DNA of 48,663 nt from Oehlia diaphana (taxonomy: Eukaryota > Glomeromycota > Glomeromycetes > Glomerales > Glomeraceae). The position numbers and the translations under genes were made by a program. The notes beneath the pieces were generated by a model, which had not been told where the DNA came from, searched no databases, and was given only the letters and a program-made list of their open reading frames with translations. The DNA lies in the NCBI GenBank assembly GCA_003833135.1, contig QZLH01000417.1, positions 14,465-63,127 on the forward strand, read 5' to 3'. Each line of letters starts with the position of its first letter. The first letter of the stretch is position 1. Of this stretch, positions 1 through 11,960 are shown piece after piece.

Positions 1-224
1 AAAGTTGATGGGGGAGTTGATGGGGAGTTTAATAGGGAGTTTACGAAAGAAAAAAATTTTTTTAACGCTACTTTTTGTTGAAGTAATTTCTTGATATCTG
101 TCATATGATTATGTAGCACAAGTGTAATCATTTTTGCGAAACTTAATTTACCTAATTTTTATTAAATTATTGTCAAATTCCTTAATTTAGACGAATTTTG
201 TTAATTTCGCAGATCGGCGGATAT
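1..224. other. AT-rich intergenic start of window
   Basis: No reading frame, RNA gene or recognisable element is visible. The stretch opens with a short GT-rich direct repeat and then becomes AT-rich. Confidence 0.5.
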
Positions 225-820
225 GGTTCACTATAATAGCTTTTTTCTTAATAGTGCCTATTATATAAATGAATTTATCAGTTATTAAGTAATATTTTTT
301 TAATAATACTTATTATTATTTTAATATAATATATTATTTTAATTAATTATATATAAAATGTGCAGTTGAAAATAATTGCCAATTTGCATAGATTCTACTT
401 TCTATATAAATGAATTTGTCCACCATAATAAATCTTTTCTTAATAGTACTTATTATTATTAAGTAACATTTTTTTAATAATGCCTATTATTATTTTAATA
501 TGATATATTATTAATTATTTTAATCTAATTATATAAAATATGCAGTTAAAAATAATTGCCAATTTTTGCATAAGATTCTAATTTCCATATAAATAAGTCT
601 GCCTACCATGATGGTTCTTTTCTTAATAGTATTTATTATTATTTTAATCTAATAATATATTTATTTAATCTAATATATAAAATATGCAATTGAAAGTATT
701 ATTAAAATTTAGTATTATTTGATTAATCTGCATTAGAGTCTACTTTTCCATATAGATAAGTCTATCAGTCATTTTTTTAGTAGTGTTTATTATTATTTGA
801 ATCTAATATATAAAGTGCAT
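225..820. repeat. Degenerate tandem repeat, ~180-bp unit, about 3.5 copies
   Basis: Each unit runs through an element like TTCTTAATAGT, then TATTATTATTTTAAT, then a short block resembling GCAGTTGAAAATAATTGCC, then TCTATATAAATGAATTTGTC. The GCAGTT block recurs at 362 and 542 (180 bp apart), near 685 in a shortened copy, and weakly near 813. Copies have diverged by substitutions and small deletions, so the array is old. No coding frame spans it. Confidence 0.65.
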
Positions 821-2421
821 ATGAAATTAATAGGTTGTATATATGAATTTATTTTATTAATGTATTTTATATGTATAAGAATTTTTTGAATTTATAATAC
901 TAATATGTTTAAAACTTAAAAGCTAATAATACTTTTTTTTTATCTAAATACCATAGGAAATGTTTATTTGACCCAGTTATTAAATATACTTTAATCCAAT
1001 TATTAGGAAATAGTCTTAATCAAGTTATGGTATTGTTAAGTATTTATATATGAAAATATAATAAATAAATTGCTAAAATGGTTGATAACTGCGAATAGAT
1101 TAGCTTAACACAATAAGGCAAAGATTTTGTAATGTTAAGTTAGAGGTTTATGAAGTTTGTGCTATTTGCTTGAGAGCTTCATGAATTTGTTATGAGATTT
1201 GAAGTTTAAAAGTTTAAAAGATTTTGAGAGGTTTGTGAGATTTTAGAGTTGTATAAGATTGTTATGATTGTTATGATTGTGAGATATTTGATATTTGTAA
1301 GGTTTGTTAATGATTGTGAAAGTTTTTGAAGGCTGTGAGTTTGTAAAGTTTCATTGTAAAGACTGAAAATCCCATTTTGTTTTGAAAGAATTTAAGGAAG
1401 AAATGAAGATGGAAAAATTTTAATACTTATAAATATTAAAGTACAGACAGTTGTAGTAACACTAAACCAAAATTATCACAATTTTATGAATTTTATGTTT
1501 TCTTTCAAAAAAAAAAAAAAAATGAATTTTTTTTTCTTTTTTCGCAATTGTAAACAAACAAATAAATCAGTAAAATTTTTGCGCATTGTTGTTTATTTTT
1601 TTGTCAGCCCAATAGCCCAATCAATTAATATCATCTAAATCGAGATGACATTAATGATTTACAGTATATCAGTATATAATAACAGATAAAGGAAAAGGTC
1701 AATTAATGATGTATGTTAAGCCCAAAATACGTTAAAAGCCTTTAATCGATAACCAAAAAAAAAAACCAAAAAATTGAGGCAAAATTCAAGAATCTAGGCT
1801 GAAATTTTTTTTTTTATTTATTTAATTATAATTGTAATAAATATTTATTTTTTTATTAAATCAAAAATCAAAATCAAAAAAGCAAAAAAAAAAGCAGGCA
1901 CAGTAATAAGGCTTTTTCAATAATAAAATAATAATATTTACGGATTCAATAATATTTACGGATAACTTTATTATTTGAAACTTTGAAAGGCTGAAAAGCA
2001 CCAATCAATTCATGTAATTTTACTAATGATGCTAACGGTCCGAATTGAAGCCAAAGTCAAGGACCGGTAAAAGTCAAGCTGAACCGATCGATATCGGAAT
2101 TTTTTTTTGTACCTCGATGATCAGATTAAATAAATAATTTCACTAAAAAAAAAAAGGATTTTCTTTTGTAATGTTTTTTTTTAAATCAAGTTTTTTTGCA
2201 TTCTTTATGCATTCTATATACTCGGTTTCATTTTTATAAACATTCCGTATAAATTGATTTCTTATTCAGTAAGTAGTTTAGAAATTGTAAAGTGGAGCTT
2301 TCAAAATAAATAATTATTGGAACTATGCTCTCGGAAACTATTTTATATACATATTTTTCCTTAAGAAATAATCATTATACTAGATTACATAACTACTTTT
2401 TCTTTTATTTTGTATGAACAG
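821..2421. other. AT-rich intergenic DNA, nothing coding seen
   Basis: Long A and T runs, including an A-run near 1508, and no convincing reading frame. A GC-richer patch at 2030-2095 contains a short inverted repeat (CGGTCC ... GGACCG) around a 20-nt spacer; its role is unknown. Confidence 0.4.
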
Positions 2422-2584
2422 AACATTAGCTCTTGGGTACCTGAACTTCAATCTTTCGAAAATGGAACTATGGAAGGTTTAATTTAATGGTCAGAAGAGA
2501 ATGTAGCAATTTTTTACAGAAATCATTAACTACCTTTTTCTTTACTATTTAGGACGGGAACACCCGGTTTTGGACTTGTCATAA
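2422..2584 (+). pseudogene. Possible last two exons of an unidentified gene
   Basis: Two short coding-looking segments join in phase. The first (2422-2476) follows an AG and encodes about 18 residues including SSWVPELQSFENG. It ends at a weak GTTTAA donor. The second (2553-2584) follows a TTTAG acceptor with a plausible branch site (CATTAAC near 2523) and encodes GREHPVLDLS then a stop. Base composition here is clearly less AT-rich than the flanks. I do not recognise the family and cannot find the upstream exons. It may be the tail of a broken gene, or chance. Confidence 0.28.
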
Positions 2585-2980
2585 AAAAAAAATCTCATTA
2601 ATTAATTTCATTCATAATTTTTTCATAATTAATATATCACGATTAGAAAATTATTTATTTTTTATTTCCTGTTTTTTTTCTAATTAATAGGAATAATAGC
2701 CATAACGTATTTTGAAACTCAAACCTGTATGTAAAACAAACCATTTGCATTATTACGTAAAATTTGGTTGAGAAATTGCTAAATCCCGCACATCCTAATA
2801 AAGATAATGTGTACAATTTTGATATTTCGATATAAATCATAAAAAGTGCCAATAAAAAAATATTCGCTCGTTAGCGAGCATCAGCGTAATTAATTTTTAT
2901 TATAAAATAAATGAATACACGAAATGAAATGAAAAATAATGTGAATTAATAATAATATATAAAAAAGATAATTATTTTTT

Positions 2981-3219
2981 CGTCTTCCAGGCCAGTCCAA
3001 CTTGAATTATCAATCAGCCCGGCATGACATGAAATATATTAATAAATTCGTCTATTTTTTTCGTCTTCCGGGTCACTCCAACTTGAATTATCAATCAGCC
3101 CGGCATGGCATGATATATATTAATAAATTCATCTATTTTTTTCGTCTTCCGGGTCAGTCCAACTTGAATTATCAATTAGCTCGGCATGGCATGAAATATA
3201 TTAATAAATTCGTCTAATG
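2981..3219. repeat. 81-bp minisatellite, three copies
   Basis: Units start at 2981, 3062 and 3143 with CGTCTTCC and are about 90% alike. Each has a GC-rich half (CCGGGTCAGTCCAACTTG) and an AT-rich half ending near AATAAATTCGTCTA. As 81 is divisible by three, any open frame in one unit stays open through all three, producing a 71-residue repeat frame at 3002-3217 that is probably not a gene. Confidence 0.85.
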
Positions 3220-6200
3220 GATGATTCATATGACACTATAATTTAAATAGACCCCATATATATATTATAATTATTTTCATCATGGGGACGACTCTAACGG
3301 TCAAGAGAATTCATAATGTATATAAATAATGAAATTATAATCTATTAAAATTAAATTTGTAATTCCATGAAATCTCTTTTTCTTGATAATTTATAATTAC
3401 AATTTGCAATCCATCGAATTCGTCAGAATTCATACAATATATCAAAATCCCAAATTAATCACATTAATCGGTTGTGATTCTTATGAATGTTGCTCAAAGT
3501 TGTGAATCGTAGACATCATTAATGATTCGCGATTGTGATTTTCATCATAAATGTTGCTCAAGTCACGAGTATTACAGAATCACGAGTTAATCCAATTTTA
3601 GAATTTGAACTATTGATTATAAATGAGATGCATTATCATTTATGTTAGTTTCTTGGGTAGTAGAAAGAATAAGATTAAGTTGCCTATTCATTTGTGATGA
3701 TCCGTAGTAAATTCGGCGGTGCCATCATTTTGACATTTTTAATTTTAAAATGAAATATATAATTTTTTCAATTTCAAATAAAAAGAATTTAGGATACTTG
3801 ATTAACTTGAAGATTATATTAATATTAACGTTTTAAAAGCACTTTTCCTTCGTGTTTTAAAACGATGATCTGATATAAAATGATCTCAAGTATAAAATAA
3901 TTTGAGAATCACAGTTAAAAAGTAGTCATAATTAAAAAAAGCAGTCGGGTTCAAGAAATAGTCTTATTTGAGAATGTTTGAAGAATAGGCATGCTTGAAT
4001 AATAGGAATAGACTTGTAGCTATGATTAAAAAATAGTCATAATATTAATAAATAGTCATGATTGAAAAATAGTCAAATTTAAAAAAAAAGTAATCAGATT
4101 TTTTTGTCGCGTAATTTAAAAGAAATTTATTAAGCGTGGATATGGCTGTATCAGGCTGTAAAGAAGTTATGCTTATATCCGTATTCGGTGTCTGGAACCT
4201 TTAATATTTCTACATTTAGTAATTTTGATAACATTTTTGTTAATCATAATTGACGAGTTATTAATCTAGTTTGATATCATAATAAAATCAGTAATTTTTT
4301 TTATCAATCTGATCATCCAGTTAAGCCGCAAAAAAACAGCAAATCGTAATTGTAAATCGATCGACAACTGGCGTGAATTACAATCATGTATACAGTATAC
4401 GTTATTGTGGTAATAATCGGAGGGAAGAATTTTAGAGGTTGTACAATACCATTTGTTGATTCGAAAATGAAAGAAACCTATTGAGATAATTTAATGTATT
4501 CTCTAACATTAGCAATTATTTTATTTTTTTTTTTTTTTTTTATGAAAAAATTCAGTTCCCCTGAATTTCACGAATATAGAGTTGACAACGGAATCATTGA
4601 AACCAAAAAAAGAGTTATTGAATAACCAATCATTCAAATCACAGTATCAATTATTTCAACGATTTACAATTATTTACAAATTTATTTACAAATTTATTTA
4701 CGATTTATTTACAATTTATTTACAACTTAATAAACCTGTAATTTAGCCAGAGTATCGTATAACCCGAAACTATAATAATTAAGGAAAACTCAAACTTTAA
4801 ATATTCACATATAATAAAAAATAATTGTTTTCCGTATTTTACCATTTTTTTTAAAAATTTGTTTGTATTTTTTGTAACGAAGTACTAAAAAAAAAAACAA
4901 ATAAATTTTTTTTTAACAATCAGAAGAAAAAAAATAACTATTTTTTTTTTTTCATTTTAAATTTTAATTGAAATCTATTTCTATTTTATTAAATCTATTT
5001 CTAATTTATTAAACCTATATCTATTTTATTAAAACCTATTTTTAAATTTAATAAAAATATTATTTATAATAAAAACTATATTTTTTTCATATATTTTTTT
5101 GATTTTATTTTAATTTCTTTGTAAAAAAAAAGAAAATAATAATACTGCATTTAATAATTTTTTGTTTTTTTCTTTACTAAACAAACTATTTTCGCCCAAT
5201 AATTAATCAATAATAACGATTGACTTGTAGATCAATTCCTTTTGATGACATGATGACAGAAAAAAAAAATTACGGAGATTAATTATCGTATAGCCATTGT
5301 TGATCTGATAATTATATTAGGGTTTGATCCGTTACGGAATTACTTTAATAAAGATCATACGATGGTCGACTGAATGATAACAAAAAAAGAAAAAGAATAA
5401 ATAAAACAGTGATTTATAGTTCAATAAAAATGATGTATTTGTTAATACTTACCCTGCTGTTGGCTAATTTTTTCGATAAGGTTTTTTAAATAAATATTTT
5501 TTTTTTTTTTTTGAATTTTCAACATATGCATGTGATGTTTCAAAAACGTACTCATATTTATTTAATTGATACAGGATCCTATTATTGATAGACATTGTAC
5601 AGGGTACCAGAACCATAATATAAGAGGGTGAGAAAAAGTTCCCTTGTAACTTTGAAGAAAATTTTATTATGAATTAAATGATCTGCAAAGGGATTGGTAA
5701 AAAGAAAAATAATTATCAATCATTAATAAAAAAGTAAAATAATAATCTTTTTTTTAATCATTGTATTCCGTGGTACATTATCTAATCGGGTTGTTAATAT
5801 AAAAGTTCATATATTTACATATGTGAATATACAAATATATATATTTATATCTTAACCTTATTTGAATTGAAATGGGTACTTTCCTTTTTTTATTTTTTAT
5901 CCCTTATCTGTTATATATCGAGTTTTCTACTTGTTTTACTTTTTGGTCATTCTTCGCGGAACTTTAATGTTTGTTTCATGCATATGTTTTAAATAATTAT
6001 CTCTTTGTTAATTTTCTTTCAAAATAAAACCTTCTTTTAATATATACTTAATCTGTATAATTATTAATCAAAAAAGAATTCATTATGTTGATTTTACGCC
6101 ACTGACGCGCTATTTCTCTATTTGTTTAAAGTATAACATTTATTTATTTTCGTGTTTGTTACTTTTTTGAAAAAAGAAAAAGTTATTATTCATACGTAAA

Positions 6201-6479
6201 CTCAAATGCATAATCATTAATTTATGTACGCCAAGTTACGCGTTTGTTCTTCTTTCAATTAACAATTCGGCCTTGACTTTTATTATGTGTATTCCTTCCC
6301 CTTACTCGTTTCAAGTTTCATACAACTTTTCATTACTGCGCAAGTTTCATGATATTTATAAAAGCAGCCATTTAAGTCTCGAATAAAAATCTTTATAAGA
6401 ATTTCATGAAATGAAAAAATTCAAAATTATGCCCAGTCCGTGTTAAACCTATAATTAATATATACATAAAATTATGAAA
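3220..6479. other. AT-rich intergenic DNA
   Basis: No gene recognised. A pair of related ~60-bp segments around 3471 and 3532 share TGTGATT ... ATGTTGCTCAA, and a loose series of AATAGTCAT-like motifs lies at 3915-4075. Homopolymer runs are frequent, for example T-runs near 4523, 4940 and 5497. A TATA-like TTTATAAAAGCAGCC at about 6355 has no visible gene after it. Confidence 0.45.
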
Positions 6480-7530
6480 TTATGATTCATAAGCTTTTTT
6501 TCCCCAACAAAAAACGAAAAAACACAAAAATAAAAAAATAAAAAAAAATAAAAAAATGATGAGAGAAGAGTTCGGTAGGTTAAACGAATGAATTAAATTA
6601 TAATTCGTGAAAAAATATCACATATTAATCTTTTTTTTTTTTTTTTGTACAAATAGAATTTCGTAAAACGATTCAAGATTTTTACTGGGTTACAAAATTT
6701 CAATAGTTTTTTTTTTTTCTATATATCCACACCTTACCTTCCTTTTCGTTTTCGTTTTATTTTCTTTTTCTTTTATATCTCGGAGATTCTAAATCGTATT
6801 TACTATATATATATTCCCGATTGCCGTTGAAATTTCTCATTGAACGTTATTTTTTGTACGTTATTTTTTTGAACGTTATTTTTTTTTTTTCTCTCTCTCT
6901 TGTATCTGCTTCTTTTTGTTTTGTTTTGTTTTTTATTTTCATTATTATTTTTCTTTATTTTATTAGACTTTTCTTTTTAATAAATTTATACTTATTGGGT
7001 TATTTCACGTGAAAATTCTTGGATATTTTCCCGAGATTCTTTTTTTCATAAATGTTTACAATGTTGCTTAAATTTTCTCAAGAATGTTCAAACTTTTTTT
7101 GCATTGACATCTATAAAAAGAAAATAATATAAATTTTCTACTTAAATCGTGACAGTTAACTGAACAAATCCTCAACATATAATCTCTACGTAATTGTCTT
7201 GATGAAATTAAACACGAATCGCTTTGCTTAACTAAAATTCTTTATTCCTATAAAAATAATAAAATATAATTTATAAATATTTTGCATATGTGTATATGTA
7301 TATACTTGAATAAAAATATTTATTCCATTTTATCGAATTTTTTTATCAATATGGGGCACTAAAAATCTTTAATATACAAAAATCAATCACTGTTTTTTTG
7401 TTAGTAACACGCGGCAAATGCTTCACTGAATAAATAATAGATGCATGTACATGCAACATGTTTAAGACTTACTGTAGAAATCTCTGTCACGTGATATACA
7501 CATACTTAATTGCATGTTTTTCACGTGCAT
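6480..7530 (+). repeat. Left arm of a ~1-kb diverged inverted repeat
   Basis: The reverse complement of 47580-48663 matches this stretch in order. Matching blocks include GGTTAAACGAATGAATTAAA (near 6577), TTCATAAATGTTTACAATGT (near 7045), AATCCTCAACATATAATCTC (near 7166), CATGTACATGCAACATG (near 7444) and TTGCATGTTTTTCACGTGC against its partner near 7510. Pyrimidine-rich stretches between blocks have diverged. The frames seen here are low-complexity and not convincing genes. The arm may extend left beyond 6480, but its partner would then lie outside the window. Confidence 0.88.
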
Positions 7531-8207
7531 TTTGAATTTAAATAAATATGAAATAAAATATTGTTAATATAATTACTTTATCATGTAATAATCTAAAAAA
7601 ATGGATTGAAACCCCAATAATTAAAAAATTAATTAAATTAAAAATAATTTATTATATAGACAGATCTCAAAATCAGTAATTGTATGATATTTGTATAAAG
7701 TAGATGGTAAATATAAGTTTAAATACCGGTAAAATAAATTTTAATTAAAATTATTAAATATAATAAAATTCTAACTTTAATTGTAATAATAAGAATTATA
7801 AATTTTTCTTAATAAAAAGATTTAATACTAGTTAAAAATTATAATATTTAGCTAAAATTATTTCTTATAACTGGAATTCAGTGATTATAATTACTAATAA
7901 AAATAATATATAATTATAAAATTTATAATAATGATAATTAATTATTATTATAAAATAAAAAGTAATTTAATAGTATTTAAATCATTAGATTTTGCTAGTA
8001 TATATTAATAAATAAATATATAATATATATAAAAAACAAAAAAAAAAATCTATAATATCTGTTAACTATCTATTAAATTATTAGTTTATATATTTGCATT
8101 GCTTATTATTTAGCAAAAGCTAAATAATTTTAAATAGATATTCAGATAACATTCAAATTGGATATTTAAAAAGGAAATAATAATTTTATGCAGGTGCGTT
8201 GCAATGT
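7531..8207. other. Very AT-rich DNA without genes
   Basis: Almost only A and T in short mixed runs. No frame, motif or structure that I can support. Confidence 0.5.
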
Positions 8208-8286
8208 ACCCTTTTTTGGAAATTATTAAATAGCTGATCATAACATAATCAACAAATTTACTATTTAAAAATTTCCAAAAAAGGGT
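8208..8286. repeat. 26-bp near-perfect hairpin (possible MITE terminus)
   Basis: The left arm, 8208-8233, begins ACCCTTTTTTGG. The right arm, 8261-8286, is its reverse complement with one mismatch in 26. The loop is 27 nt. The right arm and its flank recur at 8561, so this is a repeated element and not a chance fold. Confidence 0.8.
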
Positions 8287-8790
8287 GGTGTGTTTTAAAT
8301 TTTAAACTCTTTAAAAAAAAGGATTATTATTATTATTTAAAAATAAAGTTTTTTTTTAAAAAAAATTTATTAATAGTGTTAATAGTACTTTTAATTTTAT
8401 AAAAATTTGATTGTATTTGATATATATTTTTTAATAAATATTATTTATAAAAAATAAAATAAACAAATAAATAATAATTATATATTATTATATAAATAAA
8501 ATAATATAAATATAAAATTAATTTTAATACAAATAAATTTATAATATTAGTACAATTATTAATTTACTATTTAAAAATTTCCAAAAAAGAGTAGTGTGTT
8601 CAAATTTTAAACTTTTTAAAAAAAAGGATTATTATTATTAATTAAAAATAATTGTATAAAGTTTTTTTTAAAAAAAATTTATTAATAGTATCAATAAATA
8701 GTACTTTTAATTTTATAAAAATTTAACTGTATTTAATATAAATTTTTTAATAAATATTATTTATAAAAAATAATATTTAAAATAATATAT
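8254..8790. repeat. Two ~220-bp direct copies, 306 bp apart
   Basis: The segment from 8255 (AATTTACTATTTAAAAATTT, then a CCAAAAAAG block) to about 8470 recurs from 8561 to about 8790 with small indels. Both contain an AAAAGGATTATTATTATT block and a TTTTAAAAAAAATTTATTAATAG block. The second copy lacks the left hairpin arm. Confidence 0.75.
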
Positions 8791-10083
8791 AATTATAACT
8801 AAATTAAAATTTAATAAAATAAACAAATAAATAATAAATTAAAATCTTAATATATATATTTATTATTTAAAATAAAAAATAATAAAGTTTATTAGATAAT
8901 TAATTTAAACTACTAATTTAAGTACTTTTATAATATTTTAAAATAATATTAAAATATATTTTTATATTGATATATTTTAACTTTTTTTTAAAAAATTTTA
9001 GTTAATTTTAAAGTTTTATATTGAAATATTTTTTAAAAAATTATTTAATTCAATAATTATTATTTTTAAAAAAATTAAAAAAGATAATTAATTTTAATTT
9101 TATAAACTCATTTTTTTTACTTTTATTTAATAAAATATTATTAAAATGTAATAAAAAATAATAAATAATAATATTTCAATCACTAATATTTATAATTTTA
9201 TACAAAAAAAAAGAGATTAATTTATTTGAAATCTATTTTATTCTTTTAATATTATTTAAAAATAAAATATAAATATTAATGAATTAATCTATTTTAAAAT
9301 ATATTCAAATATATTCAAATATAAAATATATATATTATAAAAATATACTATATATACTAAGTATAAACTTGATTTTTAAAAATTCAGAAATAAAGATTTA
9401 ATATACATAAGTATATAATATTTTTATTTTTAACTTTATTATAAATAATATTAAAGTTTTACTCAAATAGTTAGTAGTCAAAAATTGTATTGCAATTTTC
9501 AGATTATATCAAAAAAAAAAATTATTTCTAATAGTATAATTCAAATAGTTGATTTTGTAAATAAGAATTATCTATATTTTCATTATATATAAAGTTTATA
9601 CTATTTTAATAATAAAAATCTATTAAATATCCAATATTATTTCATATGATTATTTGTAATCAATTTAAGATTTTTTTATTAAGTTAAATTCTAGTTAATT
9701 TATTAAATAAAATATTATTACTTTAATTATTAATAGGATAATAATATATAAGTAAAATTTTGTAAAAATATAAAAATTGTAAGACTTATTAAAAATATAT
9801 TAAAATTATATATTTTACAATTGATAATAATTATATATTTTCAGATTTAAAATATTTTATATAAAGCTTATATAAGAATTGTATAATACATTAAGAAAAT
9901 TTAACATTATTAATAAAGTATTAATCTAATAAAAAATATTTTTTTTTAATTAAAAAAATTCTATCTTAATAAATCATTTATTATAAACAATTTTAATATA
10001 ATTACAGTTTATGTTAGAGTTAAAAAGTATTATATTAAATATAAATAAATATTCATTATATGATTTTTTGATAAAATTTCCAT
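8791..10083. other. Very AT-rich DNA without genes
   Basis: Base composition is almost exclusively A/T. No reading frame of interest on either strand and no recognisable element edges. Confidence 0.5.
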
Positions 10084-10202
10084 CCAATTTTATTTAAAAT
10101 AGCTAAAGTGACAGATAAATAAAATTGGAAACTTGAATAATTAGATCAAAGTTCTTTCTAAAAATATAAGAGTTTAAAATTTAAATGCATTTGCATTTAA
10201 AT
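10084..10202. repeat. Two short perfect inverted repeats
   Basis: CCAATTTTATTT at 10084-10095 pairs with AAATAAAATTGG at 10117-10128. ATTTAAATGCA at 10179-10189 pairs with TGCATTTAAAT at 10192-10202 across two bases. Both could be edges of decayed small elements. Confidence 0.55.
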
Positions 10203-10583
10203 GCATCTTCATAGTATAAGGTAAAAATATACATATATATTATAAGATTTTAAAATATATTTGTAAATGTATAAGATATAAGTGTATAAGATATAAACTG
10301 TATTTTATTTAAAAAAATCATAAGTTAAAATAATAAAATAATAAAAATTTACATAAATTCTTTGATATTATGTAATAAAATAATTAGCATTTTTATTATA
10401 TAAAAATTTTTTTTTTAAAAAAAATGTATTTAAAATGCAGATACATTCAAATTTTAATCTAAAATATACTTATTAAATTTTTTTTAAATATCTAAAAAAA
10501 ATTCAATGATTTTTTTTTCTTGTTATTTTTTCATATTAACTTGATTATAAAGATTTAACTTAATTAATAAAATAAAAAATAAT

Positions 10584-10634
10584 ATAATTGATATACAAAA
10601 AAAAAAAAAAAAAAAAATATAATAATTGATATAC
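10584..10634 (+). mobile_element. Poly(A) tract flanked by a 13-bp direct repeat
   Basis: ATAATTGATATAC occurs at 10584-10596 and again at 10622-10634, enclosing 21 A residues and a short TAT tail. This looks like a target-site duplication around a retroposed poly(A) tail with almost nothing else inserted. Local duplication is an alternative. Confidence 0.4.
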
Positions 10635-11041
10635 AATTAATTAATTAAAAAAAGTATTTGCAAATATTTTTTTTTGTTTAATCATTATATATTTACTAAA
10701 AAATAAGTTAATTATTATACATAAAGTACAAAGAAAGTAAATAAACTATCTATTCAAAATAAACTATTTATCATTCTAATTAGGACTTTATGTAAATACA
10801 GTTAGACAGTTAAAGCTATACAAATACAACTTATTTTTAATGAACTTTTCTTAATTTATAAATTCTGTAATTTAAGTTAACAAATTACAAACTAACATTA
10901 CTATAGAGTATAGACCATATTACTATTATAAAAATATTAAAATAAAAATTAATATTTTGAATTATATCTTAATGATCTTTTTGTATAATCTAAAAATTAC
11001 AATATAATTCTTAATTGCTAATTATCTAACCTTCTTAACTA

Positions 11042-11960
11042 AGTAAAATTAGGGCTCCGATCGGTATCGGTAAATACCGAACTGAACTGATCAGTTTCGG
11101 TATCAGATCGGTTTTAGTTTTGCAATTTACCGAAACTGAACCATTCGGTAAATTATCGATCGGTTTCGGTAACTGCGGTTTCGGTATCAGTTTTGCGATT
11201 TACCGAACCGATTTACCGAAGTTAAAAAACGTTGCAAAATGTTTTTTAACATGTAAAATTAATAAATAAAAAAACGTTTTGCAACGTTTTTTTATCAAAA
11301 TAGTTAAAAAACGTTGCGGAACGTTTTTAACATGTATAAAAAAATGTTTTGCAACATTTTTTATTGAAACTGTTAAAAAACGTTTTAAAACGTTTTTTAA
11401 CATGTAATTTGGCAATAAAAAACGTTTTTCGCAACGTTTTTAATTATTTGAACAAAAAACGTTGCGAAACGTTTTTTATTAATAATTTTATAAAAAAAAC
11501 GTTTTTCGCAAACGTTTTTAATTGTTTTAATAAAAAATGTTGCGAAAACGTTATTTATCAAGTAATTTAATAATAAAAAACGTTTCGCAACATTTTTTAA
11601 TTGTTTTAACAAAAAATGTTGCGAAACCATTTTTTTTATTAAATTGCTTAATAAAAAACGTTTTCACAACGTTTTTTTAATTCTTTTAATAGAAAATGTT
11701 GCGAAAACATTTTTTATTAATAATTTCACGTTTTCGCACATTTTTTTAATAAATAACGTTGCGAAAACGTTAAAAATCGAACCAATAATGAATCGGTAAA
11801 TCAGTTCAGTTTTTGGTAATTACTGGTCGGTTTCGGTACTGATGATTACCGAAACCGATCGGTTTCAGTAATTAACAATACCGTTACCAATCAATTCGGT
11901 TCGGTTTCGGTTTTGGCAAAAACCGTACCGAACCGAACTGATCGGAGCCCTAAGTAAAAT
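11042..11960. mobile_element. hAT-type non-autonomous element with 8-bp target duplication
   Basis: The element spans 11050-11952 (903 bp). Its ends are perfect 13-bp terminal inverted repeats, TAGGGCTCCGATC. It is flanked directly by an 8-bp duplication, AGTAAAAT, at 11042-11049 and 11953-11960; 8-bp duplications and TAGGG-type ends are hAT hallmarks. Both ends carry many subterminal CGGTTTCGGTA / TACCGAAACC motifs, as in hAT elements whose transposase binds such repeats. The core (about 11220-11775) holds 8-9 alternating copies of AAAACGTTGCGAAACGTTTT-like inverted units. No transposase gene is inside; the frames here are by-products of the repeated core. Confidence 0.9.
11220..11775. repeat. 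Cruciform-prone AACGTTGCGAAACGTT array
   Basis: Roughly every 60-70 bp a motif such as AACGTTTTTCGCAACG is followed by its inverse AACGTTGCGAAACGTT, separated by AT-rich linkers. Both strands therefore translate to related KNVAKRFL-like strings, so frames in this stretch are not genes. The array forms the core of the hAT-type element. Confidence 0.85.

Noticed and set aside
3002..3217. 71-residue frame of three near-identical 27-residue units
   Set aside because: The period of the minisatellite is a multiple of three, so an open frame is automatic; no start context, family or flanking gene structure supports it.
6821..7012. 63-residue hydrophobic frame in the left inverted-repeat arm
   Set aside because: It is a translation of a T-rich tract and is not conserved in the right arm.
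11200..11630. Three overlapping frames with KNVAKRFL-type repeats on both strands
   Set aside because: They result from the inverted AACGTTGCGAAACGTT units; both strands translate alike and there is no independent gene signal.
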